Assembly: GCF_004358445.1 (NCBI RefSeq)
Contig: NZ_CP037951.1
Location: forward strand, 3,235,001 to 3,299,000
Origin: Parashewanella tropica
Lineage (GTDB): Bacteria > Pseudomonadota > Gammaproteobacteria > Enterobacterales > Shewanellaceae
DNA: 64,000 nt
Direction of reading: 5' to 3'
The position numbers and the translations under genes were made by a program. This document shows, in pieces, positions 9,092 to 17,900 of the stretch. Numbering within the stretch: the stretch's first letter is position 1; the number at the start of each line of letters is the position of its first letter. The notes under the pieces were generated by a model. The model had not been told where the DNA came from. It searched no databases and worked only from the letters and a program-made list of their open reading frames with translations.

Positions 9092-9115
9092 ATAACAAAT
9101 GGTTCAATTTGTTAT
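9092..9115. promoter_or_regulatory. Palindromic operator candidate upstream of the TonB receptor
   Basis: A perfect 9-bp inverted repeat, ATAACAAAT-N6-ATTTGTTAT, is centred about 130 bp before the receptor ATG. It does not match the Fur consensus. Position and symmetry suggest a dimeric repressor or activator site. Confidence 0.4.
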
Positions 9116-9198
9116 TTGATATAACTAAAAAGGCAATTAACCAAATTTATATAACAAAAACAAATAAACACTCAGATGATTCCACCATTATTGTCTTA

Positions 9199-9339
9199 GG
9201 GTCTATTCATCTTTCAGGCTTGAATTTTGTGCTATCTGTGCACTTTTCTGTTCAAGGCGTGAGCAGTGAAGCTTAGTCATCTAAGTAAGCTGATCACAAC
9301 ACCGAACAGGAAGTGCTCAAAAGCATCGAAGACAGCCCC
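9199..9339. repeat. Long imperfect inverted repeat, MITE-like remnant
   Basis: The two halves of this ~140-bp segment are related as inverted repeats: GTGCACTTTTCTGTTC on one arm corresponds to GAGCACTTCCTGTTC on the other when reversed, and the ends read GGGTCT and GGGGCTGTC. No transposase is present. It lies in the 600-bp gap between the TonB receptor and the phosphoribosyltransferase; the rest of that gap holds only a weak 68-codon frame without a ribosome binding site. Confidence 0.45.
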
Positions 9340-9575
9340 TGATAATATGATCACTAAAACAACAAAAAAGATTTCATAATCATCATGAGTTTATCGGTAT
9401 GGATAATTTTACTATTGAAGATTATCGACCCTAAAAGCAAATCGACAGTATTGGGCAATTACGCTATCGCTTACCTTTCTGAGTCGATTATTGATTTTTT
9501 GATAATCTCTTTGATTCCGACATTAATCATGGCAGGACAAATAAATAGCGTGATTGGTTTTTCTCAATATGCCTT

Positions 9576-10277
9576 TTATGAGTGTGTATGAATAAACCAT
9601 TGCTTAATGACTGAAATATCGCCTTCCATATCAAACAGTTTATATACTCTAACGCCCATTTTTTTCAGTAACTCTTCACCTCCAAGACTGGGAATTGAAA
9701 TTAAAAATACAGCCTCTGTTACTTTCCCGCCTGCTTTTTTTATGAGCTCAATACTGTCCTTTGCTGTATTTCCCGTCGCAATCAAATCATCACAATAAAG
9801 GACCCTATCTCCAACTTCAAAATAACCGCTCGATGTTTCCAATTGGTTTTTAGCATATTGAACTTGGGACTCCACTTCTAATACTTTCCCTGGTAACTTC
9901 CCAGCTTTTCTTACGGGAACAAAACCTGCGCCAAGTTTACAAGCAAGGGCACAACCAAAAATAAACCCTCTTGACTCAGTTCCAACGACTCGATCAAAAT
10001 GCTTACCTTCATATTCTTCGGCCATTTGCTCACAACAAGCATGAAAAGCTCTGCCGTCAGCAGTCATTCTGAAGATATCGCAAAAACGTTTATACGATTT
10101 GTGTTCAGTATTGATATCTAAAAAGCTCATTGCACGCTGTAATTCAATCTCTGTTTTTGCTCCGCCATGATTATGCCAACCGACTAGACTCATACCGTTT
10201 GTATCACACAAAACGCCATCGCTGGCTCTTCTTATTGTTTGATATTTCTCAAAAGCAAGAGGGTCTTCAGCAGCCAT
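9576..10277 (-). CDS. Adenine phosphoribosyltransferase-like protein
   Basis: This 233-aa protein has a type I phosphoribosyltransferase core. The segment VVGTESRGFIFGCALACKLGAGFVPVRKAGKLPG carries the RGFIFG and RKxGKLP motifs typical of APRT, and the PRPP loop is CDDLIATGNTA. It should convert adenine and PRPP to AMP in purine salvage. It is about 50 residues longer than bacterial Apt because of an N-terminal extension of unknown role. GGAGG stands 6 nt before the ATG. The housekeeping apt may be elsewhere, so this could be a divergent paralogue. Confidence 0.8.
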   Translation of the reverse strand: MAAEDPLAFEKYQTIRRASDGVLCDTNGMSLVGWHNHGGAKTEIELQRAMSFLDINTEHKSYKRFCDIFRMTADGRAFHACCEQMAEEYEGKHFDRVVGTESRGFIFGCALACKLGAGFVPVRKAGKLPGKVLEVESQVQYAKNQLETSSGYFEVGDRVLYCDDLIATGNTAKDSIELIKKAGGKVTEAVFLISIPSLGGEELLKKMGVRVYKLFDMEGDISVIKQWFIHTHS

Positions 10278-10418
10278 TTAATGCCTCCAAATTAACAGAT
10301 ACCACTAATGAACCACTGTATAAGGCGAAACCTGAAAACTTGATGAACGATCATTAATTGTCTGTATGTCTTGCTTTAATAGACAATACCTTTTTGATTT
10401 TGGAGTGTTGAAAAGTAG

Positions 10419-11144
10419 ATGATAATACCCAAACCTTTTAACTTGCTTTTCCAGTTCCGTGCTAGGAACAATTTAACTGCTCCTTTCGAATGTTTGGGTT
10501 TAAAGGCTGAACAAGTTCAACCACAAAAAACGACGGTGCGACTGAAAAGTGGACATGTGCAGGTTTATAAAATCAATGGAACAATGACGCCCCCAAAAAT
10601 ATCAGACACCGTGGCCATATTTCATAATGTTGAATATATTCACCAAGGACATGTCAATTTATGTCTCGATGCATGTATTGAGATGTACAAAGTGTTTTTT
10701 GATTTACCACATAGATTGGAAACTAAGCCCATATCCCAGTCAACATCAAAGCTTGTCTCAAATCCGAGATTTGGATTCTATGGACTAACGAGTTTAGATT
10801 TAGACTTATATTTTCATCCTAAATTTAAATTTCACCCCCTTAATAATTGTGTCTATCGTTTTCCTCAAGATGAAAAGCTTTCACTCAAAGAATCATTAAT
10901 AAAAGGGTTATCGTCAGCGCCAATGATACTGGAAATTTCTAAAACGGTATTTGGTAGACCAGTACTTTATCACGAGATGTTAATTGTTGGGTTAAGTGAA
11001 AATCACGTAATATTGCACTGCCCATGGAGGGGAGGAAATATCGTAAAACCAATTGCTTGGCTAGAAGCTAAATTGAGAAGTCATTCTCAAAGAAATCGAA
11101 TATATCAAGTGTCACTTAGAAAAGAACAAAGAGCATTGCTTTAA
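10419..11144 (+). CDS. Papain-like / C39-like cysteine peptidase candidate
   Basis: This 241-aa protein has no signal peptide. The segment HQGHVNLCLDACIEMY resembles the Q-x5-C nucleophile region of papain-like and C39-like peptidases (Q76, C82), and YHEMLIVGLSENHVILHCPW resembles the downstream histidine region (H185). Where the family usually has DPW, this protein reads CPW (C201), so the third catalytic residue is altered or lies elsewhere. Similar folds occur in secreted effectors such as AvrRpt2, so an effector role is possible but inferred. The divergent APRT-like gene lies 141 bp upstream. Confidence 0.55.
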   Translation: MIIPKPFNLLFQFRARNNLTAPFECLGLKAEQVQPQKTTVRLKSGHVQVYKINGTMTPPKISDTVAIFHNVEYIHQGHVNLCLDACIEMYKVFFDLPHRLETKPISQSTSKLVSNPRFGFYGLTSLDLDLYFHPKFKFHPLNNCVYRFPQDEKLSLKESLIKGLSSAPMILEISKTVFGRPVLYHEMLIVGLSENHVILHCPWRGGNIVKPIAWLEAKLRSHSQRNRIYQVSLRKEQRALL

Positions 11145-11145
11145 A

Positions 11146-11175
11146 AAAAGGGAAGCAACACAATACTTCCCTTTT
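11146..11175. terminator. Bidirectional terminator
   Basis: AAAAGGGAAG pairs with CTTCCCTTTT around a 10-nt loop, with A-runs on one side and T-runs on the other, between the convergent peptidase and symporter genes. Confidence 0.85.
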
Positions 11176-11205
11176 AGGTAATCTTGTTAGGTACAAAGAC
11201 GAGCC

Positions 11206-12441
11206 CTAACCTTCTACTTGATGTTTCTCTTCTGTCTTATCAACAATAGTCACAACCGCGGTATCCCCCACAACGTTACTCGAGGTCACAAACATATCAA
11301 TGATACGGTCGATTGCCGCTACGATAGCGAAGGCTTCAATTGGTAGACCTGTTTGGTGAATAAGTACACCAATCATTACCATACCACCACCAGGCACACC
11401 GCCAGCACCAACTGACAATAAGAAGATACTGAAGATCAACGCAGGAATTTGCTCAGCGGTAAATGGCATACCAAACGCATTTGCTACGAAGAAAATAGCG
11501 ATAGTGATATAGATGGATACACCGCCCATGTTCATGGTTGCACCAAGCGGAACACCAAAACCAGCAACCGCTTTATTCACGCCTAACTTTTCAGTCAGTG
11601 TACGCATGGTCACAGGGATAGTTGCATTTGAGCTTGCCGTTGAAAGCGAGAACAATACTTGCTCACGCGTCTTTTCACGAAATACTGATGCAGGAAGACC
11701 AGTAAACAACTTAACCGCAAATGGATAAACCACAAATAACCAAAGGTTAAGCATCACCAAAATAATCGCAATGTAGCTTAATACACTACCAAAAGCTTCT
11801 GAATCTAACGTTGCACCTAGCTTAAACATCAATGCAAATACACCGTATGGCGCTAACGTCATAACTACAGTGATCAGCTTCATCATGATCTTGTTTACAG
11901 ATTGGAAGCCATGAACCACGCCCTGAACGTGAGAGCCCATCGACTTCATCACACCACCAAACAGTAGAGCCATAAAGATGATTTGTAGCATATTGCCATC
12001 ATAGAAGGCTTGTACAGGGTTACGAGGAACAATATTGATCAGCAAGGTCATCAGGTTAGGTAATTCAGTCGCGGTAATGGCAACGTCTGTGCTGCTGCTC
12101 ATATCAACGCCTTTACCCGGCTGTAAAATCAAAGCGACGGTTAATGCAGCACTGATGGCAATGATGGTATTAACAATATAAAAACCGAAGGTTTTACCGC
12201 CTAAACGCCCAAAACTTTTAAGATCGGGCAGTTCACAAACACCACACACGATACTGACGAACACCAAAGGCACAACCAACATCATGATCATGTTAACGAA
12301 CATGGTGCCAATGCCAGAGAAAAAGCTGACTAAGTTATCGGAAAAGAAAGCGATATCGGCAAGTAAGTATTGCACCGCACTTCCCAAAATAAAGCCCATA
12401 AACAGACCAATAAAAATTTTGGTCGAGAGTGATTTCATCAT
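11206..12441 (-). CDS. Dicarboxylate/amino acid:cation symporter (DAACS family)
   Basis: This 411-aa inner-membrane carrier imports dicarboxylates or acidic amino acids with Na+ or H+. Diagnostic segments are the serine-rich re-entrant hairpin (FSLSTASSNATIPVTM), the transmembrane stretch PLGATMNMGGVSIY with the NMGG cation/substrate motif, and the second hairpin SVGAGGVPGGGMVM followed by the DRIIDMFVTSSNVVGD helix. The substrate cannot be fixed from sequence alone. AGG lies 9 nt before the ATG; a second ATG is the next codon. Confidence 0.92.
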   Translation of the reverse strand: MMKSLSTKIFIGLFMGFILGSAVQYLLADIAFFSDNLVSFFSGIGTMFVNMIMMLVVPLVFVSIVCGVCELPDLKSFGRLGGKTFGFYIVNTIIAISAALTVALILQPGKGVDMSSSTDVAITATELPNLMTLLINIVPRNPVQAFYDGNMLQIIFMALLFGGVMKSMGSHVQGVVHGFQSVNKIMMKLITVVMTLAPYGVFALMFKLGATLDSEAFGSVLSYIAIILVMLNLWLFVVYPFAVKLFTGLPASVFREKTREQVLFSLSTASSNATIPVTMRTLTEKLGVNKAVAGFGVPLGATMNMGGVSIYITIAIFFVANAFGMPFTAEQIPALIFSIFLLSVGAGGVPGGGMVMIGVLIHQTGLPIEAFAIVAAIDRIIDMFVTSSNVVGDTAVVTIVDKTEEKHQVEG

Positions 12442-12776
12442 ATCGTAAACCTAATATTTTATTATTTTGTATCTTCTTTCTTGAAGAATGTAGTCAAATC
12501 GCCAACATAGTGAGGGAATAGCAGGATAAATTCAATAGTAGGGCAAGTGTTCAGAACTTCATGTAACACACAGAAAGCTAGATAATAAAACCATTCAAAC
12601 AGAAAAACTCACAACATCCCTCCAGTAAAACCCTTAAACCCAGTCTTTAATATTCACCACAAAATAATAACCAAGGATCTTTTACTGGTTTAAGAAAGCG
12701 ATATAGCTGCTTATATAGTCGTTGAAGTGTGAGGAGTAAATGACTTTTTCGAGATAAAGAGCTAAAAAGGCTGACT
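12442..12776. other. Intergenic stretch without a recognisable gene
   Basis: This gap between the symporter and the SMC-type operon, all on the minus strand, contains the symporter promoter region. I saw no strong terminator after the operon, no repeat and no convincing reading frame. Confidence 0.55.
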
Positions 12777-13994
12777 CTATGCCAGCCACAACTCAACGTC
12801 TTTAATGATGAAGTTACCGTTATAAATAGGGTGTGGTTCACCTAAAGGCTCAAGCTCAAAGAAATGCTTTTGCTCTTCTGGTAACCCTTCATAACCACCT
12901 ATCACCTGATAAATCCAGCTTTCCTCTTCCCACTCCAGTTGTTTAGCCTGCAAATACTCTAATGCTGACTGACGTAAACCAGAGTCGATGACATCACAGA
13001 AGTATTGATCCACATCCAGTTTCAGCTGGCTTTCAGCGACATCAAAAGCTGCATTATCTTCTAAAGTAACACTGACATCTTCATGGGTTGACCGCGCCTG
13101 AGGTCGCTCACTAAAGCTTTTCACTTTAGAAACGAGTTGCATCAATTCTGTTTCGTGTAGTGAATTACGCACATCGGCTGCTGCAGGCTTTAATATGGCT
13201 TCGGCATGATTAAATAAGCTCGGTACCGATTTGTGTGAAGCATGTGCTTCTGGCATGTACTCAGGATGCATGTCTTGATGCAACAGCCAGCCTTTAAGCA
13301 AACGAGTACGACCTTGAATATGACGAAAACGCCCAAGTAACTCTAATAATCTACTTTGAACAAGGCTTAACTCTTCAATACTTTGACTCAAAGCTTCTTG
13401 AAGCGTAGTGACCATTAACTTACGCAACTCTCGAATGTCACCTGCAATTTCGGTCAACTCATCGAACTGGAACATTTCCAAGCCATTGAGTAACTCTGTC
13501 ACTTGCGATTGCGCTAGTTCGTTCTCACGAATTTTGGCGTTAATGGTACCCACGTAACCGAATTCATTATTGATACGACTCCACAGAACACGAGTCGAAT
13601 ACGCCAATGATTCAGTAAAGGCATAAACATGCTCATTTAAATCAGCCAAATACGCTTCAGCAGCCGCATGATCAACATTGTGACGCGCTTCTTTATAATG
13701 ATTCGCTAAGGTTTTAATGGTCGCTAATGCTGAACCTGAATTGGCATCAATCTGGCGATTACGCTCATCACTGAGCGCATTTTCAAGCATGGCGCGTACT
13801 GTACCCGTAAGTCTTAATTCTTGCTCAACATCAGGTCGCCATAACACATTGGCTTTGCTCAGTTTCTCAATCACTTTTGCATCGGTTTCAGATTCATTCA
13901 CCGAACCCGACAAGTAAGCATCCATGATCAAATCTGAATGCCGTCCGAGCAATTTAAGGAACTTGCTTCCAGCTTGATGTAAGTGATTACTCAT
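12777..13994 (-). CDS. Kleisin-like (MksF/JetA-type) subunit candidate of SMC-like complex
   Basis: This 405-aa, mostly helical and acidic protein is the last gene of the four-gene operon headed by the DUF3584 ATPase. It has no signal peptide or membrane segment. In Mks and Jet (Wadjet) systems a protein of about this size bridges the SMC heads, which is why I suggest a kleisin role. I see no short motif that proves it; the call rests on operon position and composition. AGGA stands 7-8 nt before the ATG, and 21 bp separate it from the 97-aa gene. Confidence 0.5.
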   Translation of the reverse strand: MSNHLHQAGSKFLKLLGRHSDLIMDAYLSGSVNESETDAKVIEKLSKANVLWRPDVEQELRLTGTVRAMLENALSDERNRQIDANSGSALATIKTLANHYKEARHNVDHAAAEAYLADLNEHVYAFTESLAYSTRVLWSRINNEFGYVGTINAKIRENELAQSQVTELLNGLEMFQFDELTEIAGDIRELRKLMVTTLQEALSQSIEELSLVQSRLLELLGRFRHIQGRTRLLKGWLLHQDMHPEYMPEAHASHKSVPSLFNHAEAILKPAAADVRNSLHETELMQLVSKVKSFSERPQARSTHEDVSVTLEDNAAFDVAESQLKLDVDQYFCDVIDSGLRQSALEYLQAKQLEWEEESWIYQVIGGYEGLPEEQKHFFELEPLGEPHPIYNGNFIIKDVELWLA

Positions 13995-14015
13995 TATTAT
14001 TCCTGTTTAACAGCC

Positions 14016-14309
14016 TTACCTGTATGAAGTCCCTAAGCGAAGCTCTTCATATTCTATTTCTTGTTGGTGAGTGTTCAAATATCGTGCAACTCTGCTTGCA
14101 GAGTCTTGCTTAGTCCAATGCTTCCATCCGGTTGTTCTTGGCAGGTCCTCTCTCTCGACAGAATATTTAGCTGTTGTAGCATTAAATTTAAGCTCGAAAC
14201 TTTTACCACCAATAACAAAGTCTTTTAAATTACTCCCAAAAGTAAACTTATGTGTCTCGACGCTTTTCAATACTGCGCTAGCAATTTCAGCATTGGTAAT
14301 TACAGACAT
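14016..14309 (-). CDS. Small conserved-operon protein of unknown function (97 aa)
   Basis: I do not recognise this protein. It lies inside the SMC-like operon, 17 bp after the MksE-like gene, and has a good ribosome binding site (AGAGGT 5 nt before ATG). It is soluble and basic near the middle (PRTTGWKHWTKQDSASRVARYL). No equivalent fourth small subunit is part of canonical MksBEF, so it may be an accessory subunit or a cargo gene that happens to share the transcript. Confidence 0.7.
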   Translation of the reverse strand: MSVITNAEIASAVLKSVETHKFTFGSNLKDFVIGGKSFELKFNATTAKYSVEREDLPRTTGWKHWTKQDSASRVARYLNTHQQEIEYEELRLGTSYR

Positions 14310-14326
14310 AACTCACCTCTTTGGCA

Positions 14327-14989
14327 TTAAATTAAATCTTGCTGCACTGAACTTTCAGCCTGAGCTTCAAGATTTAAGGCTTCGGTTTCATCAATAAAGC
14401 GGATCACCTCATACAAATAATCCAACTTACCTGTAGCGATATAAATCTGTTTATCTTGATTAGGTTTGATTAAATAGCCAAGCTCTAGTAAACGCTTAAA
14501 TACCAGTTTGATCTGATTATCGACCTGAGTACTGGTTGAGCCAAATAAACGATATTGGCTCAACTTGGCAAGCTGCTCACGAAAAGCTGGCGTATCTTCA
14601 ATTCGAGTTTGTAACTCGGTTAAACGAATTGGCACACCTTGAGACAAGGGAGCATCGGCACCATTGGCTTCTTGCACGAGTACCAACCATTCCACCAACG
14701 GTGTTAGTGACTGACAAACATCACGAAATTGGGCGGAAACCACTTTACGCTCAGCATCACCTAATTCTTGATAACCACAAAAATATACCTCACCTTCTGC
14801 TGCTGTGGCTAAGGTACGATTAATTTGATTAAGGTACTGTTCAATGTGATCTTTAGTGGCATTACTTTGCAAAGCTCGCCACGCATCTTCATTGGTGGTT
14901 TTACAAATGAAGTCGCCTTTAAGCAAAGATTCGATCAGTGCACCTGTGCCGACCATTACCGATTCTGTTGTCATGTTAGCGTCAGACAT
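14327..14989 (-). CDS. MksE/JetB-like subunit candidate of SMC-like complex
   Basis: This 220-aa protein follows the large ATPase with a TAATG stop-start overlap, a sign of translational coupling and stoichiometric assembly. Its C-terminal third (VDNQIKLVFKRLLELGYLIKPNQDKQIYIATGKLDYLYEVIRFI) reads like a winged-helix unit, as in MksE/ScpB-type proteins that clamp the kleisin. The assignment combines this with operon context and is an inference. Confidence 0.55.
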   Translation of the reverse strand: MSDANMTTESVMVGTGALIESLLKGDFICKTTNEDAWRALQSNATKDHIEQYLNQINRTLATAAEGEVYFCGYQELGDAERKVVSAQFRDVCQSLTPLVEWLVLVQEANGADAPLSQGVPIRLTELQTRIEDTPAFREQLAKLSQYRLFGSTSTQVDNQIKLVFKRLLELGYLIKPNQDKQIYIATGKLDYLYEVIRFIDETEALNLEAQAESSVQQDLI

Positions 14990-17900
14990 TATGCAATCTC
15001 CTGAGTCATACGAGCTTTAAGTTTCTCAGTGATGGCATTCACTTTTGGTTTCACCACTTGTAGTTTTTTGGTTTGCTTATTGATGATATAGCGATTTTTA
15101 AACAGGTTGAGTACTTCCGACTCAGGGTTCGGGAAGGCACCAAGAACTGAAATCTGGTTGTTTTCACAAGCATCAAAGATCTTCTTAACGTTGTTATGGT
15201 GCAATGTACCTAACTCATCAATCGGCCAGTGAATGGTTACTTGCGCTCGACCACGTAACAAACGAGTAAAGGCTAATAAGAACTTACATAAGATCAAATA
15301 CGCCATACCGTGACTGGATGATTCATTTAGCTGCCTGTCGGTACGAATGACCAGATCAGAATTGCCTTCTTTCAAACGCAGTTCAATTTCAAGTAATTTA
15401 GAAATGCCCCCCGCTAATGCCGCTCGCCCAATGATATCCAAGGCACGGCGCATACTGAGGATATAGTCTTCATCGGGTAAACCATCAAATCCTGACGACT
15501 TCCAACCATCAAACGCTTTTACAAAGCGTTGCAGTTCAGGCCAAAACTCAAGTTCCGCAATTCGTGAACGAATTCTCACGGCTGATTCTGATACACCATC
15601 AAGGAATAGCTCTTCGCCTACTTCACGAGTAATGCGGGCACTTTGAGAAGCAATGCGGCGGTCAATATCGGCAAGCACATCATAATAAGCGGTTAGATCA
15701 ATACCAAAAATTCGCCCTTGCTCTTGGATCGCTCTAAATTGCTGCGACACAATTACGTTAAGTAGGTTATCAAGTTTAGGGACGAGCTTACGATAGTCCA
15801 GCACTCGAATGCCTTTATCATTAAGCTGGCTGGACTCTTCACGAGATTTTTCCCAAATCTCAGCAAAGCGAGAACCGGACTTATTGGCAATCACAGAATC
15901 GAAGTGTTCAACGTATTGTTTCACAGAGCTAAGCAACTGCTCACGTTGCAATAAGCCTTCACTACCTAAGCGCAAACGTTCAGCTAGACTGCCCGGCACT
16001 TCTTCATCATTATTCGCTAGTTTAAGCTCAGCCAGTTTACGAATAAGTTCACGTAGTCTGGTCAGGTTTTCTGACGTTTCCACCTGCAAGGCTTCAGCGG
16101 CTTTTTTGATTTTGTCTAAGGCTTCACGCTCCGCTTTAACTCGATTACTTTCTTGCGCCAATTGCTTGGTTAAATCCGTGGTGGCTTGTTTTAACTCTGA
16201 GAGCTGAGTTTGCAAGCTCGGCTTTCTGAGCATCCAATCACGCTGGTACCAGTCATCAAATTTGAGTACTTCACCTCGACGCTGTTCAGTCATAGCCAGC
16301 TTATCTTCAAGCGAAGTAATTTCTTGCTTGAGTTTAATAATGGCAGACTCATCAATGCCCCGTGATTGCAGCTCATTTTTGTACCATTGCTGACAAGCTT
16401 TTTGTTCCGCTTTGGCATTGGCTTTACGCTCATCAATACCGACTCTGACTTGAGACAATTGAGCATCAATGCCACCAATCACTTCTTGCCAGTGGGCTTT
16501 TTGCTCCATTTCGGCTTCACGAGTTTGCTCTTGATGTTCTTCGATTAGCGCTTGATGTTGCTGTTGCAATCGTTTCAGCTCACCATCCAACTGAGTCAGC
16601 TGTTTTTGAGACTCTAATTTACGTTCCGTCAAGGCTTGGTTGATGTGTTGCTGCTCAGTGGCTTTGTCTTCAAATAAACGCCGTAGATCATCACGACTAT
16701 TACTGTAAGCCGTACGAGCGATAGTCAGTTCTCGGTTAAGCTTATCCAGTTTTTCATTCATCACCACCAGCTGAGCTTCGGCTTCCTGTTGGTGTGATTG
16801 CGCTAGCTCTAATGCTTCTTCGGCTTTGGCTAATCGTTGACGTAACGCTTGCTCTGAAGACGCATATTCAGGCACATCTACTGACGCTAAATCCAACTGC
16901 ACGCCAAACAAACTCGTGTCATCTTGTTTCACGACACTTGGATGCAAGTCGGTACGGTGAAGCAATTCAGGTGCGATGACTTTACCTAAGTGTTGCTCCC
17001 AACCTTCCGCTTCTTTTCGCAGGAACTCCAATAGCGTGTGAGACTGCGGATACAAAATTTGTTCAATTTCATCCAGCTCAGCTTGGCGATCACCCACACG
17101 CTTTACTGCACTGCGCAATCCTTCATTAGCTTGTTCACGCTGCGCTCTTAACTTACGCTCTTCTGTTGTCAGTCTTTCAAGCTGTTGATTGCAATTGTGC
17201 TCATGTTCGCGAGCCGTTTGAATACGCTCATCGAAAATGGCTAAAGCGCGCTTTTCATCTTCGGTATAAGTAACGTTGGATAATTGAATCTTTAATTCAG
17301 CTTGCTTCACTTGATATTGGTTTTGCTGCTGACTAAATTCGTCTTTAAGCTTACTGAGCTGCTCTCGCGCCTTCTCTTTTAAGGCTTCAATATCTTGCCT
17401 TGCCGCATCGCGCTGACTGTCTTTTTCTTCTCTGCGCTGCTCAAGTTGTTGATGCAGTTTGTCTAAATCTCTTTGTAGCTGCTCACTGATCTTACTGCGA
17501 CGCTCATTGTATGCCGACTCAATATCTTGATGCTTTTCGGTTTGCAGTTTATGTCGTTCTTTAAGGTTTTCAAGATCAGACTTCCAGCTTGGCATTTGTG
17601 CTAAATCGAGTTTTGCTTGCTCGATATCGGCATCCATATACACATCGTATTGTTGCTCGATTTCGGTTAAGTCCTGCTCACATTTGTTGAGATCACCTTT
17701 GGCCGCAGACAATTCTTGGTTGAGCTCGTCACGCTGCAGTCGCCACTGCTCTTCTAGCATTTTAAGCTTCAAGCCCGTTTCTTTGGCATCGTTTTCAGCG
17801 GTTTCTTTACGCTGTATTTCTAACTCTTCATCGTTTTTGTAACCACGAGAAAGACTCCCTAAACGCAGCTCGACACTTTGCAGCTTATTAAATTCTTGTT

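Noticed and set aside
9385..9591. 68-codon hydrophobic frame on the plus strand
   Set aside because: No ribosome binding site, overlaps the end of the convergent APRT-like gene, and hydrophobic frames arise easily in AT-rich spacer.
12647..12841. 64-codon frame overlapping the kleisin-like gene end
   Set aside because: Mostly a shadow of the 405-aa gene in another frame, without its own ribosome binding site.
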